From the NCBI RefSeq assembly GCF_016801865.2, contig NC_068939.1, positions 142,476,756-142,540,755 on the forward strand: DNA of 64,000 nucleotides, written 5' to 3'. The position numbers and the translations under genes are program-made. Position 1 is the first letter of the stretch. Each line of letters starts with the position of its first letter. A model generated the notes under the pieces. It made no database searches, had not been told where the DNA came from, and saw nothing but the letters and a program-made list of their open reading frames with translations. Shown here one piece after another: positions 13,323 through 24,863 of the stretch. Origin of the DNA: Culex pipiens pallens (Eukaryota; Arthropoda; Insecta; Diptera; Culicidae).

Positions 13323-13724
13323 TACATGCAGTTCTGTTCCGCGGAGGAGCCCGTCACTCAGCGCCGGCTGTCACTCATTGAGCCAGGGGAAAAAAACAAA
13401 GGGTCCGCCGTCGCACACGAGTTGGAGTCATCAATGCGAACCTGGTGACAAACGAGGCAATCCCTGAACTGAGCAGAAGATCCGCCTGTTCCGATAGGAT
13501 GTCGGGTTGGGAGTTCTTTGGAATTATGACAAGATGTTATTTATTGTACTTGATGTTTCAACGTATTTTTGGAAACTCTAAATTCAACAATCGTTTGGTG
13601 AGTTTTAGTCCTCAGTTTGGATCAGAAACTCAAGGAAAGCAGACGTGTTTCTGCAGTGAAGAGCGTTGAGCTCATTGTTTGGATCAAGGTTAAGTTGGAA
13701 CTTGAACAAAAGGATCTTTGAAAA

Positions 13725-14645
13725 ATGGAGTTGACACGTGAATTTACTTTGCGACTAAATTTCGGAGCTAGTGCTAGAAAGCCTTCTGATAAAGAAATGT
13801 TTGACCTATTTCGGAAGCAGAAATAGAAATGTTGTGAATTAAGTGCGTTTTATCGTGAAGAACATTTTATATTTGTTAGATTCAAAAATCAAGGAATTAT
13901 GAATAGGGCTTTGAAGGATATTTGAAGTGTTTTTATGTTTGATTATGCTGATGGTAAAAAGGAACGGGTTTACGCTAATGATGCTAACGTGAAAAGTACT
14001 TATATACGGTTATTCGGACTTCCACCTGAAATAGGCAATGTGGACATTGAATTGGCGCTATCGAAGTTTGGGAATGTACAACAGGTTGTTCGGGAAAAGT
14101 ATTCGATCGACACAGGTTATCCTATTTGGAATGGAAACAGAGGAGTTCACATGGAGTTGACCTCGGAAATGCCACGGATTGTTGAAATTCATGGTGTGAG
14201 TGCGCGGATTTTTTACGAGGGACAGTGCAAGTCATGCTTTATGTGCGGCTCAAAAGACCATCAGAGAAGGGATTGTTTGGAACGTCGACCGAAGAACAAT
14301 AGACAACCATCTTCTGTTAACGAAAATTGTTGCTCTTTCGATGGTATTTTTGATTCAGCAGTAGTTCAACCAGATTCCCATCTAGTTGCGCAACACAGCA
14401 AGAATCTGGAAAGCTTGGACATTGTGCAACAAAGTATGTTGAACGGAATCGAAAAAGAAAATGGTGCATTAACAGGAGGAAATGTAAAAACAGACCAGGT
14501 TAACAACAAAACCGACGGAGATCAAAGCAAGCAAAAGAATCAAAAGAATCAGTTAAAAGTTAAGGGAAGGACTGACGAAAAGTCGAAGCTATTAAGTTCA
14601 GAGGAATTAAAACGAATTAAAGATATCTTGTCCGTGATATTATGA
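13725..14645 (+). pseudogene. Decayed retrotransposon ORF1 (RRM-like plus CCHC knuckle)
   Basis: A reading frame opens with ATG at 13725 and continues in the same phase to 14645, but TAG at about 13824 and TGA at 13923 interrupt it. The longest intact part is 236 codons from ATG 13935. Its first about 95 residues look like the RRM-type region of mosquito retrotransposon Gag or ORF1 proteins. A zinc knuckle of form C-x2-C-x4-H-x4-C follows, with C101, C104, H109 and C114. The tail is polar and rich in K, N and Q. An AATAAA signal near 14684 and an A-rich tract at about 14699-14709 suggest a retrotransposed transcript with a poly(A) end. No reverse transcriptase follows, so it is a non-functional copy or a domesticated fragment. 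ORF1 identity is by domain layout only. Confidence 0.65.
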
Positions 14646-14778
14646 TTATAGTTAACTGTAACAATGTATGGAAGTAATTGGAAAATAAAGAATTATTAAA
14701 AAAAAAAAACTTCGTACAAAATTTACTGATTTTCATAAAAATTAAAAAAAAAATACTAATAAAGATAAGGTAAAAGAT

Positions 14779-15674
14779 GGGTAATTCTCTACCAACACAC
14801 ACGATATCGGGAAAAGTTGCCCCGACCCCTCTTCGATGTGCGTGAAACTTTGTCCTAAGGGGTAATTTTTGTCCCTGATCACGAATCCGAGGTTCGTTTT
14901 TTTATATCTCATGACGGAAGGGCGGTACGACCCCTTTCATTCTTGAACATGCGAAAAAAGAGGTGTTTTTCAATAATTTGCAGCCTGAAACGGTGATGAG
15001 ATTGACTTTTTTGTCAAGGGACTTTTATGTAAAATTGGACGTCCGATTTGATGGCATACTAAGTATTCCGAAAAAATGTATTTTTCATCGAAAAAAAAAC
15101 ACTAAAAATGTTTTAAAAATTCTCCTATTTTCTGTTACCTGACTGTAAAAAATATGTGGTACATGACATTTTAAGGGAAATTTAATGTACTTTTCGAATC
15201 TCGTTGATCCTGAAGGGTCAATTTTTTTATTAGAACAAAATTCTTCATTTTAAAATTTCGTGTTTTTTCTAACTTTGCAGGGTTATTTTTTAGGGTGTAA
15301 TAATGTTCTACAAATTTGTAGAGCAGACAATTACAAAAAAATGATATATAAACATAAGGGGTTTGCTTATAAACATCACGAGTTATCGCGATTTTACAAA
15401 ATAAAAGTTTTAAATTGGGTGTCTAATTTTACATAAAAGTCCCTTTGACACCAAATTTCTATCTCATCACCGTTTCAGGCTGCAAATTATTGAAAAACTC
15501 CCCTTTTTTCGGATGTTAAAAATGAAAGGGGTCGTACGGCCCCTCCGTCACAAGATATCAAAAAACGGACCTCGGATTCGTGATCAGGGACAAAAGTTAC
15601 CTCTTATGATAAAGTTTCACGTAAATCGAAGAGGGGTCGGAGAAACCGCTGTGTGAGTTGGTGGAAAATTATCC
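14779..15674. mobile_element. Foldback element, family A
   Basis: The left arm (GGGTAATTCTCTACCAAC, then GCCCCGACCCCTCTTCGATG) returns in inverted order at the right end. The inverted arms are about 240 bp each and include AATAATTTGCAGCCTGAAAC with its complement near 15470-15495. The AT-rich centre is unlike the arms. A second member lies at 46466-47976. No open frame or transposase is present. Confidence 0.8.
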
Positions 15675-16077
15675 TTATAGGTTGCAATAAACTGGTTTAA
15701 ATAATAGCTCAAAGAAGTTATTTCATTTTGAAAAAACGGTAAGAGATTTGAAACAATTTTTATAATAAGCCACACTCTATAAACCCTAAGGAATGAAATC
15801 AAAACAATAACGTTTGCCTAAGTATTATTATTTAAAAAAATCGAATAGATTTTATTTATTTGTTCAAATTGTGGTTATAGAAAAATATTCAAACCTTTTA
15901 TTAAAATTTTGTTGGCTCTTCATTTACAAATTTATAATTTCGTTTAATTTGGATAAACCTTATTTAAATATTCAGCCTTATAAAAATATTCAATACAGTA
16001 AAAATCCTCTCACATTCGTTTGAATACTTGTCTAATCTAAATAAACCGCCTTAATGAAAAATCAGTTTGAATAATAT
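15675..16077. other. AT-rich unassigned DNA
   Basis: Very AT-rich spacer. No feature was recognised. Confidence 0.5.
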
Positions 16078-16438
16078 CCCGAGCAGACGGAAATAACTTG
16101 GGAAGGTCAGTTTTTGATATTGTGAGAAGTTCGAAATATGTTATTGGGATGATCGGATTAGTTGTTAAAATAACAAAAATCAATAACAAAGATTTGTTCG
16201 AAGAATAACTTAAACTGTTATTATGTTGTTATTGCAATAACAAACCAATAACACAGAAGGAATCATGAAGGAATAACAAGATTTGTTATTTTGTGCGGAA
16301 AGGTGGAGCAGCATAATAACAAAAAATGTTATTGAACTGGTATGTCTCCATAACAAAAAAAGTTATTGTTTTGGTTTATTTGTAATTTGTAAATAAACCT
16401 GCAGTTACCATAACTCCTCTGTACTAGTCAGGGCTGCA

Positions 16439-16659
16439 GAGTCGGGTACCTCCAAGCGACTTTGAATCCATACTTTGAAGACAACTCCGACTCTGGATGC
16501 ACGATATGACGTCAACGACGACTTCAGCTCTCCAAAAATACCCGACTTCACAGATTCCAACTCCAAGTTAAAGTTGCTGAAAATTAGATGAATCCGATGC
16601 AGTCTCCGAGGTCTCACTCCAGCTCGAACTTCAACGTCAGCTCCGACTTCCTGGCTCTG
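16439..16659. mobile_element. Possible hAT-type MITE remnant
   Basis: The left end CAGGGCTGCAGAGTCGG and right end (complement CAGAGCCAGGAAGTCGG) resemble the CAG-initiated ends of hAT elements rich in GACTCC words. The 8-bp flanks do not match, so the copy is old or the ends are misjudged. Confidence 0.5.
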
Positions 16660-16789
16660 TGAAAATAATAACAGTTTTTGTTATTCACACTTCAAAAATT
16701 CTCAATAAATAAGACAATTCCGTTAGGGAATATAACAAAATTTAAAAAAAAATGAACTCTCAAAAGTTAATTTTATCGGATTAATTTTA

Positions 16790-17330
16790 GCTTGAAACCT
16801 CATTTCATGGTGAAATAAATGACCCCGATGAAATTGGTCAAAATTATCCCATAGTTCTAACCAATTTTGCCAAGTCCCTTAGGGGGTATATCAAATAATT
16901 AAAAAAATCAACTTTCAAAATTTCAACTTTTAAGAATAATTTTAGCATAAGGACCCCATTTCATGGCCAAAATAATGACCCAGACGAAATTGGTCAAATT
17001 ATCCCATAGTTCTAGCCAATTTTAGCAAAGTCCCTTAGGGGGTATATCAAATAATTAAAAAAATCAACTTTCAAAATTTCAACTTTTTAGAATAATTTTA
17101 GCATAAGGACCCCATTTCATGGCCAAAATAATGACACTGACAAAATTTATCAAAATTATCCCATAGTTCTAGCCAATTTTAGCAAAGTCCCTTAGGGGTT
17201 ATATCAAACAATAAAAAAAAACAGCTTTCAAAATTACAACTTTTTATAATAATTTTAGCTTAAGGACCCCATTTCACGGCCAAAATAATGACCCTGACGA
17301 AATTGGTCAAAATTATCCCAAAGATCTTAA
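16790..17330. repeat. Tandem repeat, about 156-bp unit, about 3.3 copies
   Basis: The phrase ATCCCATAGTTCT recurs at about 16847, 17001 and 17158, with a diverged fourth at about 17315. This gives spacings of 155-157 bp. Each unit also contains TCCCTTAGGGGGTATATCAA. Confidence 0.85.
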
Positions 17331-17678
17331 CATATTTAACAAAAGAAAAAATAATAACAGATTGTGTTATGGACACTTAGAAACTTTTCCATTTGTGCGA
17401 TTTTTGGTAATTTTATTTCTAAGTCAGTACACCGAACGAATAACAAATTTTGTTATTAGGAGAGTTTTTGAAATGTATAACATTTCCTCTTATTAGCGTG
17501 TTATTAAACATTTTCAATATAATATTACTTCAATACCAAGTTTTGTTATTTTATCAGAAACTGTTATTGTTTTTTCTTCTTGAAGTTTAACTTCAGGATA
17601 AAATAATAACACTTTTTGTTATTTTAACAGGATTTGTTATTGAAATATTATTAATTTTGTTATTACCGTCTGCCCGGG

Positions 17679-18480
17679 TACACAGTAATCAAAATTTATT
17701 GGTACAAAGTAAAAATAAAATGATGGTAACATTACATCAGCACGGTGCTCAAAATACCGTTATTATGAAAAAAATGCAAGCCGAGATTTTGGGGTCTATC
17801 GAATCCTTACACCATAGCGCACCTCTGTGCAAAAAAATGAAAACATTCGCTGATATAAATTTCGAGATACAGCCCTTTTAAGATGTTACATCCGATTTTC
17901 AATAAGAAAACCAAAACAATCTATTCAATTTTAGCATTTCAAAGAATATGCAATTCGAGATAATGATGTTTTTTGCTTCATAAGACTGCCAAGTATCTCT
18001 GGGCCAAGTTTCAAAAGGTTTGCTGATGTAGTTCTCGAGATACAGCCATTTTAAAATGTGATTCCGACTTTATCTAAGAAAATCTATAAAATCAATACAA
18101 TTTCAGCATTTTAAAGAATATGAAATTCGAGAAATCAGGCATTGGTGGCAGATTTTGCGGGAAACAATGTCATTTTACATAAGGTAATGGTGAAATTTTT
18201 ATCAGTTTTTGCTGAATTTTACATGTTTACACAATATTTTATGTAAAATTATTCAAAATAGAGGTAATAATCAACCAAGCAAAATTTCAATCTTCCAAAA
18301 TACATTTAAAATTTGAAAAAAATCTAACATGATTAAACTGATTATTCAGTATTTTCATTTTTTTACCTAGCTCGGTAAAATTCTGGATAGATTTAAATGC
18401 ATCTTATAATAAAAATATCATTAACATCGGAGAACAACGTTGAAATATTTTGGTATCTGAAATTTTGTTATGTTAAAAAA
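17679..18480. repeat. Degraded CACAG-type MITE sequence
   Basis: It starts TACACAGTAATC directly beside the right end of the preceding element. Near 18180-18270 it contains phrases shared with the 2632-2836 MITE (GAGGTAATAATCAACC, TTTTTGCTGAATTTTAC). No complete right terminus (CTGTG) is seen. Two short similar stretches, around 17860 and 18045 (GAGATACAGCC), suggest an internal duplication. Confidence 0.5.
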
Positions 18481-20020
18481 CTGATTTTCTCGAGAACTGC
18501 CCTACAAGCAGAGATGACAACGATACGAAGGTACCCAGAGAGTCGGAGATAATTACAGCCAATTGACTCTGCTGGCTGGTGGACCCCTCCATGAGGTGTT
18601 TACCTGTGACGTGTGCGACGGCCGTAATTGAAGAGCCCTTCCCCCCCTCGCTTATTTGAAACGATCGAAACGTCGATAATGATATGTGCTTGGGGTGTGC
18701 GATTTGTGTGTTACAGCGTAATTGCTGTAATTGGAGACAAAAGTGCAAAGATTCCTCACTTTCTATTAGTGGCGCTGCCGAGGACACGTGGCAAGGGAAT
18801 AGCTTTACGACTTACGAGCGCATGTTCAAATTTAAAATTTTCTTGATAAATTTTAAAGGTTATAAATATGCGCACAATTTGCCAACAATGCATTTTTTTA
18901 TTACGCTGCATCTTCATAAACACCAGGATGATAAGGTGAAAAATTCTGCGAACGGGCAGCGTTTTATCTGTTCTACCTTTCTCACAATAACAAAAAGTTC
19001 TGCTTCACAGCATAAACAAAAGAGCTGTAATCTGCTTCTGTCGCGCAGTTTATGGCTGACGCGCGGCGACGTCCACAATCTTTATGTGTGTTTGTGCGCG
19101 TTTTTCCATAAAAAAAGAGCCTCGTAACCTCTCCTGTGGGCACACATTGGGGGTGACCACATGTGCTGCATTGTGTTGATATATTATCAGGCTCTGGTTT
19201 CCCAGAGGTTCGCGAGAATATTCACGAGCTGCAGATTTGATGGTTTGGCAGAGTGGGAATAAAATTTGAAAACAAAAAAATAAAAAATTGTTTATCGTAA
19301 TCAACAGGTAATATTAAAGGCACTTTTTAAATTTTTAAGCGACTGTAAAAATCGCGCATTAGAAAGGAAAAGTGTGGCTTTCGGGCATTCACGGCATTCA
19401 ACATTCGTTACGCCATCTTCGCTTAAAAATCTGGATCCACAGAATAGTCAACATTTGAATGGAAAAAGTATTTTAATAGTAGTTTATGCAACAAGTTGCA
19501 AAAAGAGGATTTTTTCAGCATGAGTCGTACATTTATCAGACGAGGTTCACTGAGTTGGATAAATACGAAGAGTGCTGAAAAAATCAAGTTTTGCAACGAG
19601 TTCCATACAACATTTTTCGCAATTGCTCAGTATTGGGACTGATTGTTCATTCACCCAACTTTGTTTTGATCACCTTAAATTGTTGATATTACGGGCTTTT
19701 ATCGGTAGTTTTCGGTGAAATTAAACTCACAAATTAGAAGAAAGGAATGAAGCTGATAGGTGCATAGATGACTAGTGTCTTAGAAGAAGATGGAAAAGGA
19801 CGGAAACTTTGAAAAATATTTGCAACAGCCTTACAAAAAAACATAAATTTCGAATGTTTCTTTTATTGTGTAAAGCATGTTTTTGCGATCATTTTTTAAA
19901 GGGTCCGTTTTTCAACATCAATAAAATTTAAAAAAATGGATTGGCATAACGTTTGAAAACATCCTTCAACACGTTTTTTTTTTTTGTGAAATAATTCATT
20001 CACGCCAGCGATTCTCAACT
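18481..20020. other. Unassigned DNA
   Basis: 18481-19330 is a GC-richer island with no repeat match in the window. 19331-20020 is AT-rich, and TTTTTCAGC phrases near 19510 and 19575 hint at an old inverted repeat. No gene was supported on either strand. Confidence 0.4.
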
Positions 20021-20021
20021 G

Positions 20022-20180
20022 AGGGCTTTTGTTATTTTGACAGCATCTACCGGTGGATACTTTTCTACCACAGATTTTTGTGCGATCAATGTGGTAGATG
20101 TTTTGGTGGATTTTTGACAGTTCGAATTATTTCAAGAAAATCCACCGCGGTTAACCAAATCAAATTAACAAAAGCCCTCT
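20022..20180. mobile_element. Small MITE related to 56645-56850
   Basis: AGGGCTTTTGTTA at the left and its complement at the right bracket a core with GGTGGATTTTTGACAG and CCACCGCGGTTAACCA. The same core occurs at 56645-56850. The flank CAGCGATTCTCAACTG is reminiscent of hAT ends, but this was not confirmed. Confidence 0.6.
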
Positions 20181-20859
20181 GGTCTCCTTAATTTACATGG
20201 TATGGGAACCAGCCTAGAAGAAGGCGTTTTTTTAAATTATTTGCCCTTGTTTTGTTATTTTCAACAGTTATAAAAAAAAACTATTTTTTGCAATTCCGTC
20301 GTGAAACTACTTACTTTTTTTGTCATTCTCGAACGACGAAACGGCCTTCTTTTCACTACCAACAATAACAGAATGAAAAATGTATACCTTTCAATACCAG
20401 TACTAAAAAGTTCTTCTTTTCAGTATCGAAATGGTTGCTGAATAGTTGAACTTTTCAGCATAAGTTTCGATAAGAATAGCGTTGTTCGGAATTGCAAAAT
20501 TCGTCGTATTTATCCAACTCGGTAAACTAACGTATAAATGATTTTGACAGCCACCCCTTGATAGGTTCGCGATTTTTCCGCAAATTGAAGAGTAATATTA
20601 AAATACTTACGAAATGGTTTAGAATCATACTGACTGTGGTAGAGAAGTGTTCAAAGTACACCATATTCTTGATTTACACAACGAAATGGGGGTGTTTAAA
20701 TCGAGACTCGTTTAAAAAAAGAATGTCCGTGACTTAAATTGAAAATATGACTTAAATTAAGAATCTTTGGGATTTCATAATTTGTCGGAGGATTTTCAAA
20801 ATGTATTAATTGTATTTTGTTTAGTTATGTTATATAAACATTTTGCATGGTTTTGGAAC
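20181..20859. other. AT-rich unassigned DNA
   Basis: No gene or defined repeat end was recognised. Confidence 0.45.
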
Positions 20860-22055
20860 ACCTGGGATGTTCTGGTCCATCCGAAACATCCGGAAATTTT
20901 GTCAGTGAGTGCGGTAGGCTACAGTGCATTGTTGTAACAACTTATTGGGATGATCTGGGTCATCCAAGGACTCACTGGAGTTAAGATCTGTGTGTCTACC
21001 GCCGTAACAAGCCAGAGGTCGACGGATTTTGACCCTGGAACATACCCACATAACTTCAGTGAGTACACAGAAAAAAATATGTAAATTTACACAGCACGTA
21101 ATTACTGTTTCTTATGTAAACTCACTCAATGTAATGTTGAAATATGATGTAAAGAGTAAAAAGTCATGGAAATTACTCCAATGTAAATCTAAATCTAATG
21201 TAAATCATGAATCTAATGGAAACGTTGAGCATGGAAACTCAAATCTGATGAATTTCTACCCGTGTCCGGCTTCCTGTAAATTCCTATTTAATGTAAATCA
21301 TATATCCAATGTATTTCTGCCAAACGTTGACTTCAAAACTACCCGAACTAAAAATAGTTATATTTGGTTCTCTTTCTGTCACTCTCATACTTCGCTGGCC
21401 CACTGCCTGAGCCTCGCCCTGAACAAGTTGATGCTTTAGCCGCTCGTTTATAAAATGCGAAGATGGCTCAGTCGGCAGCGGGTAGCAGCAGTAACACCGA
21501 ACATTCTACCCGTCGTCCGTTCGATTCCAGTCCAGCGTTATTCCACTTGGCCGTCGACGAGAAAACGTCCCCTACCAGTGAAACAACTTTTTAAAATCAT
21601 TATTTCCTTTTGCTTACCGCTTCACTCATTTTAAAATAGAACATAGGCCACACCCTTTTCCTACTGCAATCCAAGTCGAGCTTCTCATTCCCATTGGCCA
21701 ATCAGAATTAGTTGATTTGAACTAATGTAAATTTCAAAACTAATGTAAATTCCAAAACCAATGTAAATTTTCAAAACTAATGTAAATTTCCAATGAATCT
21801 TATGTAAATTTCCAATGAACCTAATGTAAATATACATCATTTATCATGATACCTTTTGGTACATGATAAATAATGTAAATTTACAGAAATATTTTTTTCT
21901 GTGTATGGTTGACTACTTTGCTGATCTGTTGGGCTGTCTTGGGTCATCCAAGGACTCCCTGGAGTTAAGATCTGTGGGTCTACCACCGTAACAAGCCAGA
22001 GGTCGACGGTTTTTGACCACGGAACATATCCGCATAGCTTCAGTAAGTATGGTAG
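20860..22055 (+). repeat. Diverged 144-bp-family monomers, split by a MITE
   Basis: Two clear monomers (about 20937-21065 and about 21906-22055) and a weaker partial one upstream share phrases such as CATCCAAGGACTC and GGAGTTAAGATCTGTG with the 144-bp repeats of 36.4-43.3 kb. They are more diverged from those units than those units are from each other. A TA-MITE separates the two. Removing it leaves a continuous dimer. Confidence 0.85.
21066..21903. mobile_element. 838-bp TA-MITE with tRNA-like segment
   Basis: The ends are CACAGAAAAAAATATG and TATTTTTTTCTGTG, flanked by TA at 21064-21065 and 21904-21905. The neighbouring monomer at about 22040 shows the uninterrupted site (AGTATGGTAGACTAC). 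ATGTAAAT words recur throughout. At about 21461-21540 an A-box-like TGGCTCAGTCGG and a B-box-like GTTCGATTCCAG occur 50 bp apart on the plus strand. The 136-codon frame overlapping this region is repeat-derived. Confidence 0.85.
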
Positions 22056-22627
22056 ACTACTGAAAAGTTTAAAATGTTAGTAAACTATTGTTAAGAAAAT
22101 GTTAATGAAAGTCATTATTTTAAACTTCTCAAAGTGACATAATTTTCTCAATGAACATGATTTTGAATCGGAAAACGGAATGTATTTTCGGATTCTTTGT
22201 TCATATTTCCACTAGGAGAAGGATTAATAATTTTGAAAATAATAAATAATATGTGTTTTTGAAACATAATTTAAAAAAATCTTCAAATCTATAAGCAATT
22301 TCAGTTGAACAAATTTCATGTAAAATGTGAAAACTTGTGATTCGTCCTTCAAATTAAGTATAAAGTGCAATATAAATCGATAATTTTAAAAACAAAACTA
22401 GGCAAAATTACAACTTTTTAACAATTTTACCTAAAGTTATAAGTATTTTGTTAAAATGCTTATAAACTTAGTTAACTAAATAAAAACATTGATTTTTTTT
22501 CTTGAAAACTATATCAGCTACTTTAGTGATGTTACATTTAAGGTACAAATAAAGTTTGAACATGTTAAATATGATTTCAACAAGAAAAACTATGACTATC
22601 AAAGTCACCCCGGAATTTAAACTAACC
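22056..22627. other. AT-rich unassigned DNA
   Basis: AT-rich spacer ending in a CACCCCGG phrase that recurs near 25423 and 48340, probably from another old MITE family. No gene was seen. Confidence 0.45.
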
Positions 22628-22685
22628 CGAGCAGACGGAAATAACTTGGAAATAACATTTATTGATATTTGAAAATACTAGGCCA
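22628..22685. mobile_element. Truncated left end of the CCCGAGCAGACGG family
   Basis: CCCGAGCAGACGGAAATAAC followed by only about 40 bp, then the terminus of the next element. Confidence 0.6.
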
Positions 22686-22995
22686 CCCGGGCAGACGGTA
22701 ATAACAAAATTCATGCCATTTCAATAACAAATACTGTTAAAATAAAATCTTCTTGAAAAATCCATTTTTGCATAAGGGTATAATAACAGTTTATGTTATC
22801 ATAACAAAATTTGTTATTGGTCTGATATTGGTTGAAATCCAAAACAACTTTGGAATAACATTTCTTGTTATGGAAGAATATCTCCAAATGTTATTGGGAT
22901 GATCGGATTAGTTGTTAAAATAACAAAAAAATAATAACAAAGATTTGTTCGAAGAATAACTAAAAATGTTATTAGTCTGTTATTACAATAACAAT

Positions 22996-24738
22996 CCCGG
23001 GCGGAAAGTGAGTTGGTGGATATAACTTCGAACTATCTTGGCTTGTTTATTCGCATCTTGCTGTAAACTCCTCGAGTTATGACGACTTTTGAAACCGACT
23101 GCGTATCATGGAAAGTATATTCCATGATCATACTGCATTATCTACAGTTGATATTGAGGTGTTAGTGGTAGTTTTTTTGGACTTAGCAAAAATTTCGAAA
23201 ATTTTATTTTTTCCAAAAATCTACCCGAACATCATGAAATGATTATTTTGAATTTATTTCAAATTTATGCTGGACTTAGAAAAATTAGCAGTCACTGACA
23301 TAATTTTCAATTTCCGACACTTAGAATAATTTTCATGAGCTGATATTTTAAAGTTTGATTTTATTTATGCTGGACTTTGAAATTTTTGCGTATATTTTTC
23401 AATTCTTTACTTTTACAGAAAAAGCATTTTTTTGGGACTTAGAAAATTTTTGGGAGTTTGGAAACATGATAAATTATTTTGATGTTTATTTTTGCTTTGA
23501 ACCAAAATTTCGGAAAAATCGACGAAATTACAGGAAATTTTTGTCCGATTTTTACAAAAACATCAGTTTGTTCCTAAAATAATGTCCCTAACAAAACGTC
23601 TTCATTGAAATTTTGAAATTCGAAAGTTGGTTTTTAATAATTATTGATATACCCCCTACAAAAATCGTTCCGGCACTTAGAAAATTTACGGGATCCGTAT
23701 CACGACAAGATTTTTGGTAGAATTTTTTTGATTTTTTGGACTTAGCAAAATTTTGGCTTTCGACCAGTAAAATATTTTCAACACTTAAAATTTTTCGAGA
23801 ACAGGAAACTGAAAAAAAATTGGGACTTAGAAAATTTTTGGGAGTTTAGAAACATGATAAATTATGTTGATGTTTATTTTTGCTTTGAACCAAAATTTCG
23901 GAAAAATCGTCGAAATTACAGGAAATTTTCGTCCGATTTTTACAAAAACTTCAGTTTGTTCCTAAAATAATGTCCCTAACAAAACGTCTTCATTGAAATT
24001 TTGAAATTCGAAAGTTGGTTTTTAATAATTATTGATATACCCCCTACAAAAATCGTTCCGGCACTTAGAAAATTTACGGGATCCGTATCACGACAAGATT
24101 TTTGGTAGAATTTATTAGATTTTCAGGACTTTGCGAAATTTTTGCTCTCAGCCAGTTGAATATTTTTCAACATTTTGAAAAATTATTTTGATAGGCTTTT
24201 TGAAATTTTACTGTGGATTTTTGGACTTATGCAATTTTAGGAATATTTTCATAAACTTTTATTTGTAATTAAAAAAAATGGAATATAGAGAAAATTATTG
24301 TGACATTTTGGCAATTCAACGCTTTCTCCACAATTTTTTAATGAGTTTTTAAAGTAAAATAATTTGAAAAATCTTGTTTTGATGTAGGTGCGTATATTCC
24401 TGCAATATTACTCATATTTGTGAAGAGGAAGAAGGGGAGGGGGTCTGAATTGTGGCGAGGTGCATTAAAAACCAATAAAATTATTTTTGGGATCAAAATC
24501 TACTTTATGAACTTGATATGATTGTTGGAAGATTTCAGTTGTTTGCTACTATAAACTCAACTTGATGTGGCATTGTTGGTCAAATAAACTCAACAAGATT
24601 TTTCGCAGATACGCCTCGAACAATTTATGTTCGTGGCCATGTTCGGTTATCTCTTAACCATACCCTGGGGTGAACTTGACTTGTTCGTGTTTTTACGAAC
24701 ATGAGTAGATTTTTCCAAGATGCAACTTTCTGCCCGGG
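22996..24738. mobile_element. Nested 1743-bp element with CCCGGGCGGAAAGT ends
   Basis: CCCGGGCGGAAAGT at the left is matched by ACTTTCTGCCCGGG at the right. AT flanks both sides (22994-22995, 24739-24740), consistent with a 2-bp duplication. The interior holds a direct duplication of about 300 bp at an offset of 388 bp (23434 and 23822). No open frame with a domain was found. Confidence 0.75.
23434..24115. repeat. Direct duplication, offset 388 bp
   Basis: GGGACTTAGAAAATTTTTGG starts at 23434 and again at 23822. Near-identical sequence continues for about 300 bp, through TATACCCCCTACAAAAATCG to GGGATCCGTATCACGACAAG. Differences are few, so the duplication is fairly recent. Confidence 0.85.
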
Positions 24739-24863
24739 ATCCAATAACAAAAAAATCATAACGACGAATAACAAATCTTGTTATAAATAACATATAATGT
24801 TATTAGCCTAGTATTTTCAAATAACAAAAAATGTTATTCCCAAGTTATTTCCGTCTGCTCGGG

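Larger units (their letters stand above)
16078..17678. mobile_element. CCCGAGCAGACGG-family element with internal repeats
   Basis: The left terminus CCCGAGCAGACGGAAATAAC and right terminus GTTATTACCGTCTGCCCGGG are inverted relatives. The interior is filled with AATAACAAA and TTTGTTATT words in both orientations. It also contains a hAT-like insert (16439-16659) and about three tandem copies of a 155-157-bp unit (about 16790-17330). No open frame of note is present. Confidence 0.75.
22686..24863 (-). mobile_element. CCCGRGCAGACGG-family element, interrupted
   Basis: It begins CCCGGGCAGACGGTAATAAC and ends ATTTCCGTCTGCTCGGG, the two termini seen at 16078-17678 but in opposite orientation. It is broken at 22995/24739 by a 1743-bp element. 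The two outer pieces align to the uninterrupted sequence of the neighbouring copy at 24864-25252. It is non-coding. Confidence 0.75.
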
